A stretch of 8,683 nucleotides of DNA from Eggerthellaceae bacterium UBA5808 (GCA_002417975.1 DIDE01000060.1:26563-35245); one strand, 5' to 3'. Counted from the stretch's first letter, positions 1-7,380 are shown. The notes: a model not told the origin generated them from the letters alone. Numbers and translations: made by a program.

Positions 1-1575
1 ATGGTGTGTCCTCGCTGTGGGCATTATCTTAAATTGTCTGCAGGTGAGCGTCTCAAAGCAACCTTTGATGATGGTGCCTATCGGGAATTAAATGAGGGTC
101 TAGTGGGATGCAACCCTATCGATTTTCCTGGATATGATCATAAGATCGAAGGGCTGCAAGAGCGCACAGGACTTTCCGAAGCGGTTGTTACGGCAATCGG
201 ATTTATCGGAGGCACAAGAACGGTTGTCGCCGTACTTGATAGTCGGTTTTTGATGGGGAGCATGGGTGTTGCTGTTGGCGAGAAGATAACGCGTGCAATC
301 GAATATGCAACGGATAAACAGCTTCCTTTGGTGATCTATTCCGCCAGCGGCGGGGCGCGTATGCAAGAGGGAATTTTCTCTTTGATGCAGATGGCTAAAA
401 CATCGGAAGCACTTGCACGCCATGCTTCACGTGGCCTGATGTATATATCTGTTATGACTCATCCGACTACGGGTGGCGTAACGGCGAGTTTCGCAAGCTT
501 GGGCGACATCATTATTGCCGAGCCTCATGCGTTGATTGGATTTGCGGGACCTCGTGTCATTGAACAGACAATCAATCAAAAACTTCCTGAGGGCTTTCAA
601 CGATCAGAGGAATTGCTACACGATGGTTTTCTTGACATGATCGTTGAGCGCGATCAAATGCGCCCTGTACTGGTAAAACTTCTTTCTTGTTCGTCTGTGC
701 AGGAGACTAAAGTATCAATACCGACATCGGTATCTGCTCAACCGACCAAGAGCGAAGCGCTTACACCAGCAGAGCGCTTGGGATTGGCTCGCGATGTCCA
801 TCGTCCCCATATATATGAATACATCGATGCGCTCTTTACGAATTTTATTGAACTCCATGGTGATCGCTGCTTTCGAGATGATCGCAGCATCGTAGGAGGA
901 GTTGCTCACTTTCATGGTGTGCCTGTGATGGTTATTGGTCACAGAAAAGGTGCCGAGGTTTCCGAGAATATTGAATGTAACTTTGGCATGCCTGACCCTG
1001 AGGGTTATCGAAAAGTTCAGCGTTTAGTCAAGCTTGCTGATCGGCTCCATTGGCCAGTGATTACATTTGTCGATACTCCAGGTGCCTATCCTGGTGTTGA
1101 AGCAGAGCAACGTGGACAAGGCGAAGCAATTGCACGTTGTCTGTTTGATTTTGCCAATCTTACCGTGCCAGTTATAAGTGTTGTTGTTGGAGAGGGCGGA
1201 AGCGGTGGTGCATTGGCGTTAGCTGAGGCGAATGCCGTTATCATGCTCGAAAATGCTGTCTATTCTGTCCTATCGCCTGAAGGTTTTGCCACGATTTTAT
1301 GGAAGGATCGCTCGCGCGCTTCCGAGGCATGCAAGGTGATGAAGATTACCGCAGACGATTTGAAAGCCTACGGGATAGTTGAAGAGGTTATCGCTGAAGG
1401 TCCCGGTGGCGTTCAGCATAATCGCTCTGTCGTGTTTGGACAGCTTGATATCGTGCTTACTCTCTATCTTGCTCGGTTTGAGGATATGGACGGCAAAGAA
1501 CTTCGCGAGCGACGTTACAACAGATTTCGTGCATTCGGCACGTATGCCGATGTGCGAGGAAAGGTTCAGGAATGA
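1..1575 (+). CDS. accDA: Acetyl-CoA carboxylase carboxyltransferase, fused beta (AccD) and alpha (AccA) subunits, 5' partial
   Basis: This protein transfers the carboxyl group from carboxybiotin to acetyl-CoA, making malonyl-CoA for fatty-acid synthesis in the cytoplasm. Residues 1-229 match AccD: CPRCGH at 3-8, SASGGARMQEG at 114-124 and TTGGVTASFASLGD around 156-169. A polar linker follows (about 230-253). Residues 254-524 match AccA: LTPAERLGLARD, FIELHGDR, DTPGAYPG at 358-365 and GEGGSGGALAL at 397-407. AccD normally has a four-cysteine zinc ribbon. Only its second pair (C3, C6) is here, so the ATG at base 1 is probably an internal methionine and the real start lies upstream of the window. 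E. coli has two separate subunits; here they are one chain with no intervening stop. The stop overlaps the fabH start (ATGA). The domain assignment is secure; the true N-terminus is unseen. Confidence 0.95.
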   Translation: MVCPRCGHYLKLSAGERLKATFDDGAYRELNEGLVGCNPIDFPGYDHKIEGLQERTGLSEAVVTAIGFIGGTRTVVAVLDSRFLMGSMGVAVGEKITRAIEYATDKQLPLVIYSASGGARMQEGIFSLMQMAKTSEALARHASRGLMYISVMTHPTTGGVTASFASLGDIIIAEPHALIGFAGPRVIEQTINQKLPEGFQRSEELLHDGFLDMIVERDQMRPVLVKLLSCSSVQETKVSIPTSVSAQPTKSEALTPAERLGLARDVHRPHIYEYIDALFTNFIELHGDRCFRDDRSIVGGVAHFHGVPVMVIGHRKGAEVSENIECNFGMPDPEGYRKVQRLVKLADRLHWPVITFVDTPGAYPGVEAEQRGQGEAIARCLFDFANLTVPVISVVVGEGGSGGALALAEANAVIMLENAVYSVLSPEGFATILWKDRSRASEACKVMKITADDLKAYGIVEEVIAEGPGGVQHNRSVVFGQLDIVLTLYLARFEDMDGKELRERRYNRFRAFGTYADVRGKVQE

Positions 1576-2513
1576 ATTCGATCGAAATCGTCTCGATGGG
1601 GCGCTGTGTCCCTCAACGTATATTAACCAATGATGATCTAAGCAAGATGGTTGATACAAACGATGAGTGGATTGTTACGCGTACGGGTATCCATCAGCGT
1701 CATATCGTCGATGAGGGAATGACGAATGCCGATATTGCAACGCAAGCTGCACGCGATGCGCTCGATCGTGCCTCTGTTGACCCTAATACGCTCGCGGCGA
1801 TTATTGTTGCAACATTTACGCCTGATATGTTCGTTCCTACGGTATCTGCAACGGTGCATGATCGCTTGGGCCTTAATCCGGCAACGCTTGCTCTTGACCT
1901 CAACGGAGCATGCTGCGGATTCATCTATGCAATGCGAACTGCGCAGGGATTACTTGCACTTAACCCCGATAAGCCAATACTCGTCGTTGCTTCTGAGGCA
2001 GTATCGAGCGTTCTCGACTTTACTGATCGTTCAACCTGCGTTTTGTTTGGCGATGGAGCTGCGGCTGCGGTTGTCCGATCATCGGATACTCCTAGTTGGT
2101 TTGTTGCTGGAACGCGTGGACGCACTGATGCGATCAGTTGCCCTGCCCATTATGCGGGCGATAAACCTGGCATTGGGATGAAAGGCCAAGAAGTATTTCG
2201 CTTTGCCTGCACTTCGATTGAGCGGAGCATACGCGATCTACTTAAACAGAGCGGTCTTGCTCTTGGCGATATCGAACATGTGGTATGTCACCAGGCAAAT
2301 GGTCGTATTATCTCGCACGTTATCAAACATCTTGGAGCCGATCCTGCACAGTTCTTCATGGACGTGGGGGAATACGGCAATACATCAGCAGCAAGTATTC
2401 CACTTGCTCTTGCTGATATGGATTATCAGGGATTGCTCCATCGGGGCGACCGTGTACTTATGACCGGATTTGGTGCCGGCCTCTGCGAAGGAGGAATGCT
2501 ACTAACATGGTAG
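1572..2513 (+). CDS. fabH: 3-oxoacyl-ACP synthase III (beta-ketoacyl-ACP synthase III)
   Basis: FabH condenses acetyl-CoA (or another short acyl-CoA) with malonyl-ACP and so starts each fatty-acid chain. The protein is 313 residues, close to the usual 310-335. The Cys-His-Asn triad of the family is visible: Cys114 in GACCGF (the first of two adjacent cysteines aligns with the E. coli nucleophile), His240 in CHQANGRII and Asn270 in EYGNTSAAS. The C-terminal GFGAGLCEGG matches the family's closing glycine-rich segment. The start ATG overlaps the accDA stop by 4 bases and has a GAGGAAAGG-like ribosome binding site just upstream (about 1557-1565), so translational coupling is likely. A branched-chain versus acetyl primer preference cannot be read from the sequence with confidence. 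Confidence 0.97.
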   Translation: MNSIEIVSMGRCVPQRILTNDDLSKMVDTNDEWIVTRTGIHQRHIVDEGMTNADIATQAARDALDRASVDPNTLAAIIVATFTPDMFVPTVSATVHDRLGLNPATLALDLNGACCGFIYAMRTAQGLLALNPDKPILVVASEAVSSVLDFTDRSTCVLFGDGAAAAVVRSSDTPSWFVAGTRGRTDAISCPAHYAGDKPGIGMKGQEVFRFACTSIERSIRDLLKQSGLALGDIEHVVCHQANGRIISHVIKHLGADPAQFFMDVGEYGNTSAASIPLALADMDYQGLLHRGDRVLMTGFGAGLCEGGMLLTW

Positions 2514-3568
2514 AAAAACAAGTTCAGGATACAAATTGCTGCAGGTCTAACCAACCGTCAAAGGCAACGGCGGGGGCGGTTACAGCAGCTGCACAAACTG
2601 CACCAGCATCATCTGCTGCTAAAACGCAAACGCTTGATGCAATTCTTGGCACGGAATTTCCTCTTATTCAGGGAGGTATGGCAAATATTGCGACAGGCGA
2701 ATTCGCTGCTGCTGTCTGTAATGCAGGAGCGATGGGCGTAATCGCCTCGGGCGGTATAAGCCCTGATAAGCTGCGTGCTGAGATCCATGCATGCCGTAAG
2801 CTTACCGATCGCCCCTTTGGCGTTAACGTTATGCTTATGCACTATCAGATTGACGACATTGCGCGCGTTGTTGCCGAAGAACACGTACCGTTTGTTACGA
2901 CGGGTGCTGGTAGCCCAGCTCCTTATGTTGACTCGTGGAAACAAGCGGGAGCAAAAGTATTCCCTGTTGTTGCAAGCGCTATTCTTGCGCATCGTCTTGA
3001 GCGTTGCAACATTGATGGAGTAATTGCCGAAGGGACAGAAAGCGGTGGCCATGTGGGCGAATTGACGTCAATGGTACTGGTCCCGCAAGTCGTCGATGCG
3101 GTAAGTGTCCCTGTCGTTGCGGCAGGAGGCATTGCTAATGGTCGACAGTACACGGCTGCGCGTGCTCTTGGTGCAATTGGAGCGCAGATTGGAACCTGCT
3201 TATTGCTCTCGGAAGAATGTCCGATTCATGATCAGTACAAAGCAATGCTGCTTAAAGCACGCGAATCTGGCACAACGGTATATGGCCGATTGGGAGGCGT
3301 CCCTGTCCGTGCGCTTAAAAACCGCATGACGCGTGCATACGTCAAGGCGGAAAAAGCAGGCGAGAGCAAAGAAGAACTGGAAAAGATGACGCTGGGCGCA
3401 CTCAGACGTGCTGTGTTTGATGGCGATGTTGAGCACGGTTCATTTATGTGCGGCCAGGTTGTTGGACAACTACATGAAGTACGTCCGCTGCGTGCAATTT
3501 TCGAAGACATTATGAGTGGTGCGTCGATCTGCATGGATCAACTTGAAAGTGCGGGCGATTTGCGATGA
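2507..3568 (+). CDS. fabK: Enoyl-ACP reductase II (FMN-dependent, FabK type)
   Basis: FabK is the flavoprotein enoyl-ACP reductase of the 2-nitropropane dioxygenase-like TIM-barrel family. It performs the last reduction of each elongation cycle and replaces FabI; FabK enzymes are known to be insensitive to triclosan. Visible motifs are PLIQGGMANIA (about 51-61), VTTGAGSP, EGTESGGHVG with the likely catalytic His182, and the phosphate-binding GGIANGRQ at 207-214. The protein is 353 residues. A typical FabK starts only a few residues before the QGGMA motif, so about 40 N-terminal residues are extra; they are rich in Ala, Thr, Ser and Gln. No in-frame ATG, GTG or TTG occurs between base 2507 and the core, so the extension cannot be trimmed by choosing a later start. 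The gene overlaps the fabH end by 7 bases, with AAGGAGG at 2488-2494 as its ribosome binding site at a rather long 12-base spacing. Confidence 0.95.
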   Translation: MVEKQVQDTNCCRSNQPSKATAGAVTAAAQTAPASSAAKTQTLDAILGTEFPLIQGGMANIATGEFAAAVCNAGAMGVIASGGISPDKLRAEIHACRKLTDRPFGVNVMLMHYQIDDIARVVAEEHVPFVTTGAGSPAPYVDSWKQAGAKVFPVVASAILAHRLERCNIDGVIAEGTESGGHVGELTSMVLVPQVVDAVSVPVVAAGGIANGRQYTAARALGAIGAQIGTCLLLSEECPIHDQYKAMLLKARESGTTVYGRLGGVPVRALKNRMTRAYVKAEKAGESKEELEKMTLGALRRAVFDGDVEHGSFMCGQVVGQLHEVRPLRAIFEDIMSGASICMDQLESAGDLR

Positions 3569-4509
3569 AGGCAGCATTCGTCTTTGCTGGTCAAGGAAGC
3601 CAAAAGCAGGGGATGGGACTAGATTTATATGAGCGCTATCCTCTGTTTAAACAGGCATTTGATTGTGCAGATCCAGACGGTCGAGCGCGTAGACTTTGCT
3701 TTGATGCGCCGCTCGAAGAATTATCAGATACACGTAATTTGCAACCAGCGATGGTCGCGTTTGAGGTGGCACTTACTGCATTGCTTGCCGACAAAGGAAT
3801 TATTCCTTCGATGACTGCAGGTCTAAGTCTTGGCGAATATTCAGCCTTGTGTGCTGCCCATGTATTTGAACCTGCTCAGGCTGTTAAACTTGCTGCATTT
3901 CGTGGTGCTGCGATGGCTGACGCAGTCAAAGATCGTGCATGTGGCATGGTGGCTGTTTTGGGCCTGGAGCGTGCTGCTGTTGAAACTGTGTGTCAACGCG
4001 TTACCGCATTAAACAATGGTGTTGTCGAACCAGCGAATTACAATTGTCCCTGGCAGATTGTTATTTCGGGAGACAAGCGAGCAGTTGATGAGGCTGCGCA
4101 GGAAGCTCTCGATGCAGGAGCAAAACGCTGCATTCCTTTGCCCGTGAGTGGTGCATTTCATACATCATTGATGAATCCAGCAGCGAAGGCGCTCCATCAG
4201 CGTTTTGAGACCGAATCGTTTGCAGAGATGTCCATTCCGGTAATCTTTAACTCGACTGCACAACCACTTGAGTCCGACACATCGATTGCTCAGATGCTTG
4301 AGTTTCAGGTTGCTCATAGTGTCTATTTTGAAGACACCATTCACTATTTTGCGTCGCAGGGCATCGACACCATTGTTGAAGTAGGACCAGGACGCACACT
4401 TTCCAAGTTTGTACGTAAAACCGAACCTGATATTACGACGATGAACGTAGGAGATGTCCCCTCGTTAACAAAGGCAATCGAAAAATGGGAGATGAAATGT
4501 CATGGCTGA
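3565..4509 (+). CDS. fabD: Malonyl-CoA:ACP transacylase
   Basis: FabD transfers malonyl from CoA to the phosphopantetheine arm of acyl carrier protein, supplying the extender unit for FabH and FabF. The 314-residue length is normal. The chain opens with the FVFAGQGSQKQGMG oxyanion-hole loop (Gln10). The nucleophile elbow GLSLGEY has Ser88, with Leu in place of the His seen in E. coli GHSLGE. Arg113 in AAFRGAAM corresponds to the malonyl-carboxylate-binding arginine, and His199 in SGAFHTSLM is the catalytic histidine. NCPWQIVISG and EVGPGRTLSKFV are also typical of the family. The start overlaps the fabK stop by 4 bases (ATGA), the same coupling seen at accDA/fabH. Identification is secure. 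Confidence 0.97.
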   Translation: MKAAFVFAGQGSQKQGMGLDLYERYPLFKQAFDCADPDGRARRLCFDAPLEELSDTRNLQPAMVAFEVALTALLADKGIIPSMTAGLSLGEYSALCAAHVFEPAQAVKLAAFRGAAMADAVKDRACGMVAVLGLERAAVETVCQRVTALNNGVVEPANYNCPWQIVISGDKRAVDEAAQEALDAGAKRCIPLPVSGAFHTSLMNPAAKALHQRFETESFAEMSIPVIFNSTAQPLESDTSIAQMLEFQVAHSVYFEDTIHYFASQGIDTIVEVGPGRTLSKFVRKTEPDITTMNVGDVPSLTKAIEKWEMKCHG

Positions 4510-5239
4510 TAAACACGCTTTAGTGACCGGCGGAAGCCGTGGAATTGGACGTGCGATATGCCTCCGATTAGCTTCGGATGGTATTGATGTAGCCGTCAAT
4601 TGCGTTGCGGGTGTGGATGCAGCGGAAAAGACTGCAGCTGCATGTCGCGAGCGCGGGGTAGAAGCCATAGTTGTCAAAGGTGATGTGTCCGATGCTGAGC
4701 AGGCAAAGAACATTGTTGCTGACACAGCTAAAACCTGGGGATCGATCGACATTCTGGTTAACAATGCAGGCATTGTACGCGATGACATTGCTATTCGTAT
4801 GAGCGAAGAAGATTTTGATGCAGTAATTGCTACGAATTTGCGCGGATCGTTTTTATGCATGCGTGAGGCTGGCAGGTATATGTTGCGTCAACGGAGTGGC
4901 CGTATTGTCAACATTAGTAGCATCGTAGGATTAAATGGAAATGCTGGTCAGATTAACTATGCAGCAAGTAAAGCGGGTGTTATTGGTATGACCAAAACAC
5001 TCGCTCTTGAGCTGGGTAAGCGCGGCATTACTGTCAATGCAGTTGCACCTGGTTTTATAAAGACTGACATGACCGCATGTTTGCCGGAAAAAGTGGTTAC
5101 GAAAATGAACAGCGATATTCCGCTCAAACGTTTCGGAGATCCTGAAGATGTTGCTGCAGCAGTAGCGTTTTTGGTGTCCGATGATGCGTCATATATAACG
5201 GGCCAAGTACTAAGTGTTAATGGCGGACTTGACATGTAA
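4502..5239 (+). CDS. fabG: 3-oxoacyl-ACP reductase (NADPH-dependent short-chain dehydrogenase)
   Basis: FabG reduces 3-ketoacyl-ACP to 3-hydroxyacyl-ACP, the first reduction of the elongation cycle. It is a classical short-chain dehydrogenase of 245 residues. The cofactor-binding TGGSRGIG lies at 9-16, NNAG at 87-90, and the catalytic tetrad is Asn112, Ser140, Tyr153 and Lys157 (NISSIVG and INYAASK). The C-terminal VAPGFIKTDM and YITGQVLSVNGGLDM are typical of FabG rather than of other short-chain dehydrogenases, and the position inside a FASII operon supports this. The start overlaps the fabD end by 8 bases, with GGGAG at 4487-4491 as ribosome binding site. It is the last gene of the tightly overlapping block; a 272-base gap follows. 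Confidence 0.97.
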   Translation: MADKHALVTGGSRGIGRAICLRLASDGIDVAVNCVAGVDAAEKTAAACRERGVEAIVVKGDVSDAEQAKNIVADTAKTWGSIDILVNNAGIVRDDIAIRMSEEDFDAVIATNLRGSFLCMREAGRYMLRQRSGRIVNISSIVGLNGNAGQINYAASKAGVIGMTKTLALELGKRGITVNAVAPGFIKTDMTACLPEKVVTKMNSDIPLKRFGDPEDVAAAVAFLVSDDASYITGQVLSVNGGLDM

Positions 5240-5511
5240 CATCTGCATGCGAGTTGGCGTGGCTGCTTGAGCGGGCTGGCGGTCTTTTTAGTCAGCGCGA
5301 ATGAGTATGAACTATCGACAGCGCGCAATGGCAGGGAGCCAATGGCGTTTTCAATGCAAGCAAACATGCGCTGACGAAATGTGTATTGATGGGAAAACTT
5401 TGCGCGATGATGTGCAGGATTTTTTTGATAAGTAATTTGCTGTAAAGAATATCCCGATGATGGTCGGGAACGTAATACATATCCCAACAGGGGTACGGAA
5501 AAGGAGTAAGC
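5240..5511. other. fabG-fabF intergenic gap, no acpP
   Basis: This is the only sizeable break inside the fatty-acid genes. I looked for an acyl carrier protein gene here, since the space would fit one, and found no reading frame with the conserved Asp-Ser-Leu motif. The longest + strand frame runs from ATG 5301 to TAA 5435 (44 residues, starting MSMNYRQRAMAG). It has no clear ribosome binding site and resembles nothing I know, so I do not call it a gene. A TTGATA at 5425-5430 could be a -35 element, but no good -10 box sits at 16-18 bases. No strong hairpin followed by a T-run was found after fabG, so read-through transcription into fabF is possible. The right end carries an inverted repeat (separate entry) and a strong fabF ribosome binding site, AAGGAG at 5501-5506. 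Confidence 0.6.
5452..5469. promoter_or_regulatory. Inverted repeat upstream of fabF
   Basis: TCCCGA (5452-5457) and TCGGGA (5464-5469) are perfect 6-bp arms around a 6-base spacer, ending 42 bases before the fabF start codon. ATATCCC occurs at the left arm (5449-5455) and again at 5480-5486. It could be an operator, a small RNA hairpin in the fabF leader, or chance. The length and dyad suit a dimeric repressor, but no family consensus that I know matches it. Confidence 0.3.
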
Positions 5512-6777
5512 ATGGTTCGTGACAATCGGGAATCGAGGAGACGTGTTGTCATTACAGGTATGGGAGCGCTGAGCCCGCTTGGTAATACAGCCGAAGAAAC
5601 GTGGCATGCGGCGCGTGAAGGCGTATGCGGAATCGCTCCGATCACCTCGTATGATACGACAGGCATGAAGGTGACGCTTGCGGGCGAAGTTAAGGATCTT
5701 GATGTCAGTGCACACCTTGATAAGACGCAAGTTCGTCGTCAGGAACGTTTTACTCAGTTTGCGCTCATTGCGGCAAAAGAAGCATTTGCTCAGAGTGCTT
5801 TGAATATGGCAGACGAAGAAGCAGATCGCTGCGGATGCATTATCGCATCAGGTATTGGTGGACTTGATGCGATTGCTCGTGAACAAATGCGTGGGTCGGA
5901 ACGCGGTTTTGATCGTGTATCGCCGTATTTCATTCCACGTGCAATCGTTAATATTGCTGCTGGCAGTGTTGCAATTGAATTGGGACTTAAAGGCATCTGC
6001 ACCTGTATAGCAACCGCGTGCGCTGCTGGAACAAATGCGATTGGCGAAAGCTTCCATGCAATTCGCGACGGATATGCCGACGTTATGGTCAGTGGCGGTA
6101 CCGAGTCGTGCATTACGCCGTTGGCAGTTGGAGGATTCACAACAATGCGGGCATTGAGCCATGCAGATGACCCTTCGCGAGCGTCGATTCCTTTTGATGC
6201 GGAACGAAGTGGATTTGTCATTGGCGAAGGCTCAGGAATTCTTGTACTCGAAGAGTACGAACACGCCAAGGCTCGAGGTGCGAATATCTTAGGCGAGCTC
6301 GTTGGATATGGCGCAACGTGCGATGCTCATCATGTAACCGCTCCTGATCCTGATGGATCGTCGGCAGGTCGTTGCATGCAGATTGCTATTGATGATGCTG
6401 ATTTGCAGCCAAGTGATATCGACTATGTGAATGCGCATGGCACGGCAACAAAGATGAACGACGAATGTGAGACCAGCGCGATGCATCTGGCATTTGACCG
6501 CGAAGGACATACTGCCGATGTTCCTGTAAGCAGCACTAAGTCGATGACGGGGCATCTGCTTGGTGCAAGTGGCGCCGTCGAAGCAGTTCTTTGCGCATGC
6601 GCGCTGCGGGATGGATTTATTCCGCCTAACATTAACTATCGTACGGCCGATCCTGCGTGTGACTTAAACATAGTTGCAAACCAAGGTCAGGCAGCTGATT
6701 TGTCGTATGTCATGTCAAATTCATTTGGCTTTGGTGGTCATAATGCGAGCATCGTATTAGGGAAGGGGTTGGACTAA
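5512..6777 (+). CDS. fabF: 3-oxoacyl-ACP synthase II (beta-ketoacyl-ACP synthase II)
   Basis: FabF elongates acyl-ACP by condensation with malonyl-ACP. The protein is 421 residues, slightly longer than the usual 410-413 because about seven basic and polar residues precede the conserved RRVVITGMGALSPLGN. The Cys-His-His triad is present: Cys170 in ATACAAGTNA, His309 in NAHGTAT and His348 in TGHLLGASG; Lys343 is the conserved lysine in SSTKSMTGH. The C-terminal SNSFGFGGHNASIVL is the FabF/FabB signature. The start is supported by AAGGAG at 5501-5506, five bases before the ATG, the clearest ribosome binding site in the window. That fits fresh initiation after the gap rather than coupling to fabG. 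FabB is a less likely alternative; clusters that use FabK normally carry FabF. Confidence 0.97.
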   Translation: MVRDNRESRRRVVITGMGALSPLGNTAEETWHAAREGVCGIAPITSYDTTGMKVTLAGEVKDLDVSAHLDKTQVRRQERFTQFALIAAKEAFAQSALNMADEEADRCGCIIASGIGGLDAIAREQMRGSERGFDRVSPYFIPRAIVNIAAGSVAIELGLKGICTCIATACAAGTNAIGESFHAIRDGYADVMVSGGTESCITPLAVGGFTTMRALSHADDPSRASIPFDAERSGFVIGEGSGILVLEEYEHAKARGANILGELVGYGATCDAHHVTAPDPDGSSAGRCMQIAIDDADLQPSDIDYVNAHGTATKMNDECETSAMHLAFDREGHTADVPVSSTKSMTGHLLGASGAVEAVLCACALRDGFIPPNINYRTADPACDLNIVANQGQAADLSYVMSNSFGFGGHNASIVLGKGLD

Positions 6778-7208
6778 TGCTACAACTCAATTCGAACGAG
6801 ATTCAGGAGATCATTCCGCATCGATATCCGTTTTTACTTGTAGATCGAATTATCGATGGCGAACCGGGAAAATGGGCCAAAGGCATTAAGTGCGTTTCTG
6901 CTAATGAAATGCAGTTCATGGGGCATTTTCCTCAGGAGCATATCATGCCGGGCGTTTTGATTGTCGAAGCTCTTGCACAGACGGGCGCTGTTGCGGCGCT
7001 GTCTCTCCCCGAGAACAAAGGGAAGATAGCTCTTTTTGGCGGGATTAGAAAGTGTCGTTTTAGACGCAAGGTTATTCCTGGCGATCGGCTTGAGCTGTAC
7101 TGCGAAATGACTGACATACGCGGTAACGTTGGTATTAGCAAGGCTCGTGCCACCGTTGAGGGAAAAACGGCATGTACCGCCGAATTAACCTTTGCGATCG
7201 AACAATGA
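6777..7208 (+). CDS. fabZ: 3-hydroxyacyl-ACP dehydratase
   Basis: FabZ dehydrates 3-hydroxyacyl-ACP to trans-2-enoyl-ACP with a hot-dog fold. The protein is 143 residues, a normal full length. It shows IIPHRYPFLLVDRI near the N-terminus, catalytic His50 in GHFPQEHIMPG and Glu64 in VLIVEALAQ, followed by the usual hydrophobic helix. It ends with the AELTFAIEQ strand expected for a FabZ C-terminus, so the TGA at 7206-7208 gives a complete protein. The ATG overlaps the fabF stop by one base (TAATG), with GGAAGGGG at 6761-6768 as ribosome binding site. Oddity: the last 13 codons, stop included, are the first copy of a tandem repeat that continues for four more units beyond the stop. The frame is shifted by one base (see the repeat entry). 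Confidence 0.96.
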   Translation: MLQLNSNEIQEIIPHRYPFLLVDRIIDGEPGKWAKGIKCVSANEMQFMGHFPQEHIMPGVLIVEALAQTGAVAALSLPENKGKIALFGGIRKCRFRRKVIPGDRLELYCEMTDIRGNVGISKARATVEGKTACTAELTFAIEQ

Positions 7209-7380
7209 GATCGTATATGCTGATGAGTTGATCTTCTCGATCGGCGTTGAGATTACATGTGCTGTCGAATTGGTTTTCGTAATCGGTGCTGCGATCGTAT
7301 GCACTGTCGAGTTGACCTTCGCAATCGATGCTGAGATCGCATGTATCGCTGAATTAGTCCTTGTAATCGGTGCTGAGATC
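7170..7380 (+). repeat. Tandem array of the fabZ 3' end: one 43-base copy inside fabZ plus four 42-bp copies
   Basis: The units are 7170-7212 (fabZ tail, 43 bases), 7213-7254, 7255-7296, 7297-7338 and 7339-7380 (42 bases each), with no spacers. Pairwise identity between units that I compared by eye is roughly 64-77%. Read in unit frame they encode 14-residue repeats: VYADELIFSIGVEI, TCAVELVFVIGAAI, VCTVELTFAIDAEI and ACIAELVLVIGAEI, against ACTAELTFAIEQ in fabZ. The frame stays open to TAA 7396-7398, after KNRIA, and is offset by +1 from fabZ because the fabZ copy has one extra base near its stop. The frame has no ATG; TTG 7192 and TTG 7228 are the only candidate starts I see, with no obvious ribosome binding site. 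The array may be a relic extension of FabZ, a product reached by frameshifting, a one-base sequencing error, or a DNA-level binding array. Confidence 0.9.

Noticed and set aside
1726..2181. 151-residue + strand frame inside fabH
   Set aside because: It is a shifted-frame shadow of fabH, whose own frame has the complete catalytic triad.
5301..5435. 44-residue + strand frame in the fabG-fabF gap
   Set aside because: No clear ribosome binding site, no similarity I recognise, and no Asp-Ser-Leu motif, so it is not an acyl carrier protein remnant. A frame this short is expected by chance.
4957..5730. 257-residue open frame on the minus strand covering the end of fabG, the gap and the start of fabF
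   Set aside because: It lies antisense to two secure genes, has an unconvincing amino-acid composition and no recognisable motif. Its length follows from sense-strand codon use plus a stop-free stretch in the gap.
7205..7228. ATGA overlap at the fabZ stop as the start of a coupled gene
   Set aside because: The frame from ATG 7205 closes after eight codons and is not the repeat frame.
7170..7380. CRISPR array
   Set aside because: The units are contiguous with no spacers and are only about 64-77% alike; no cas gene is present.
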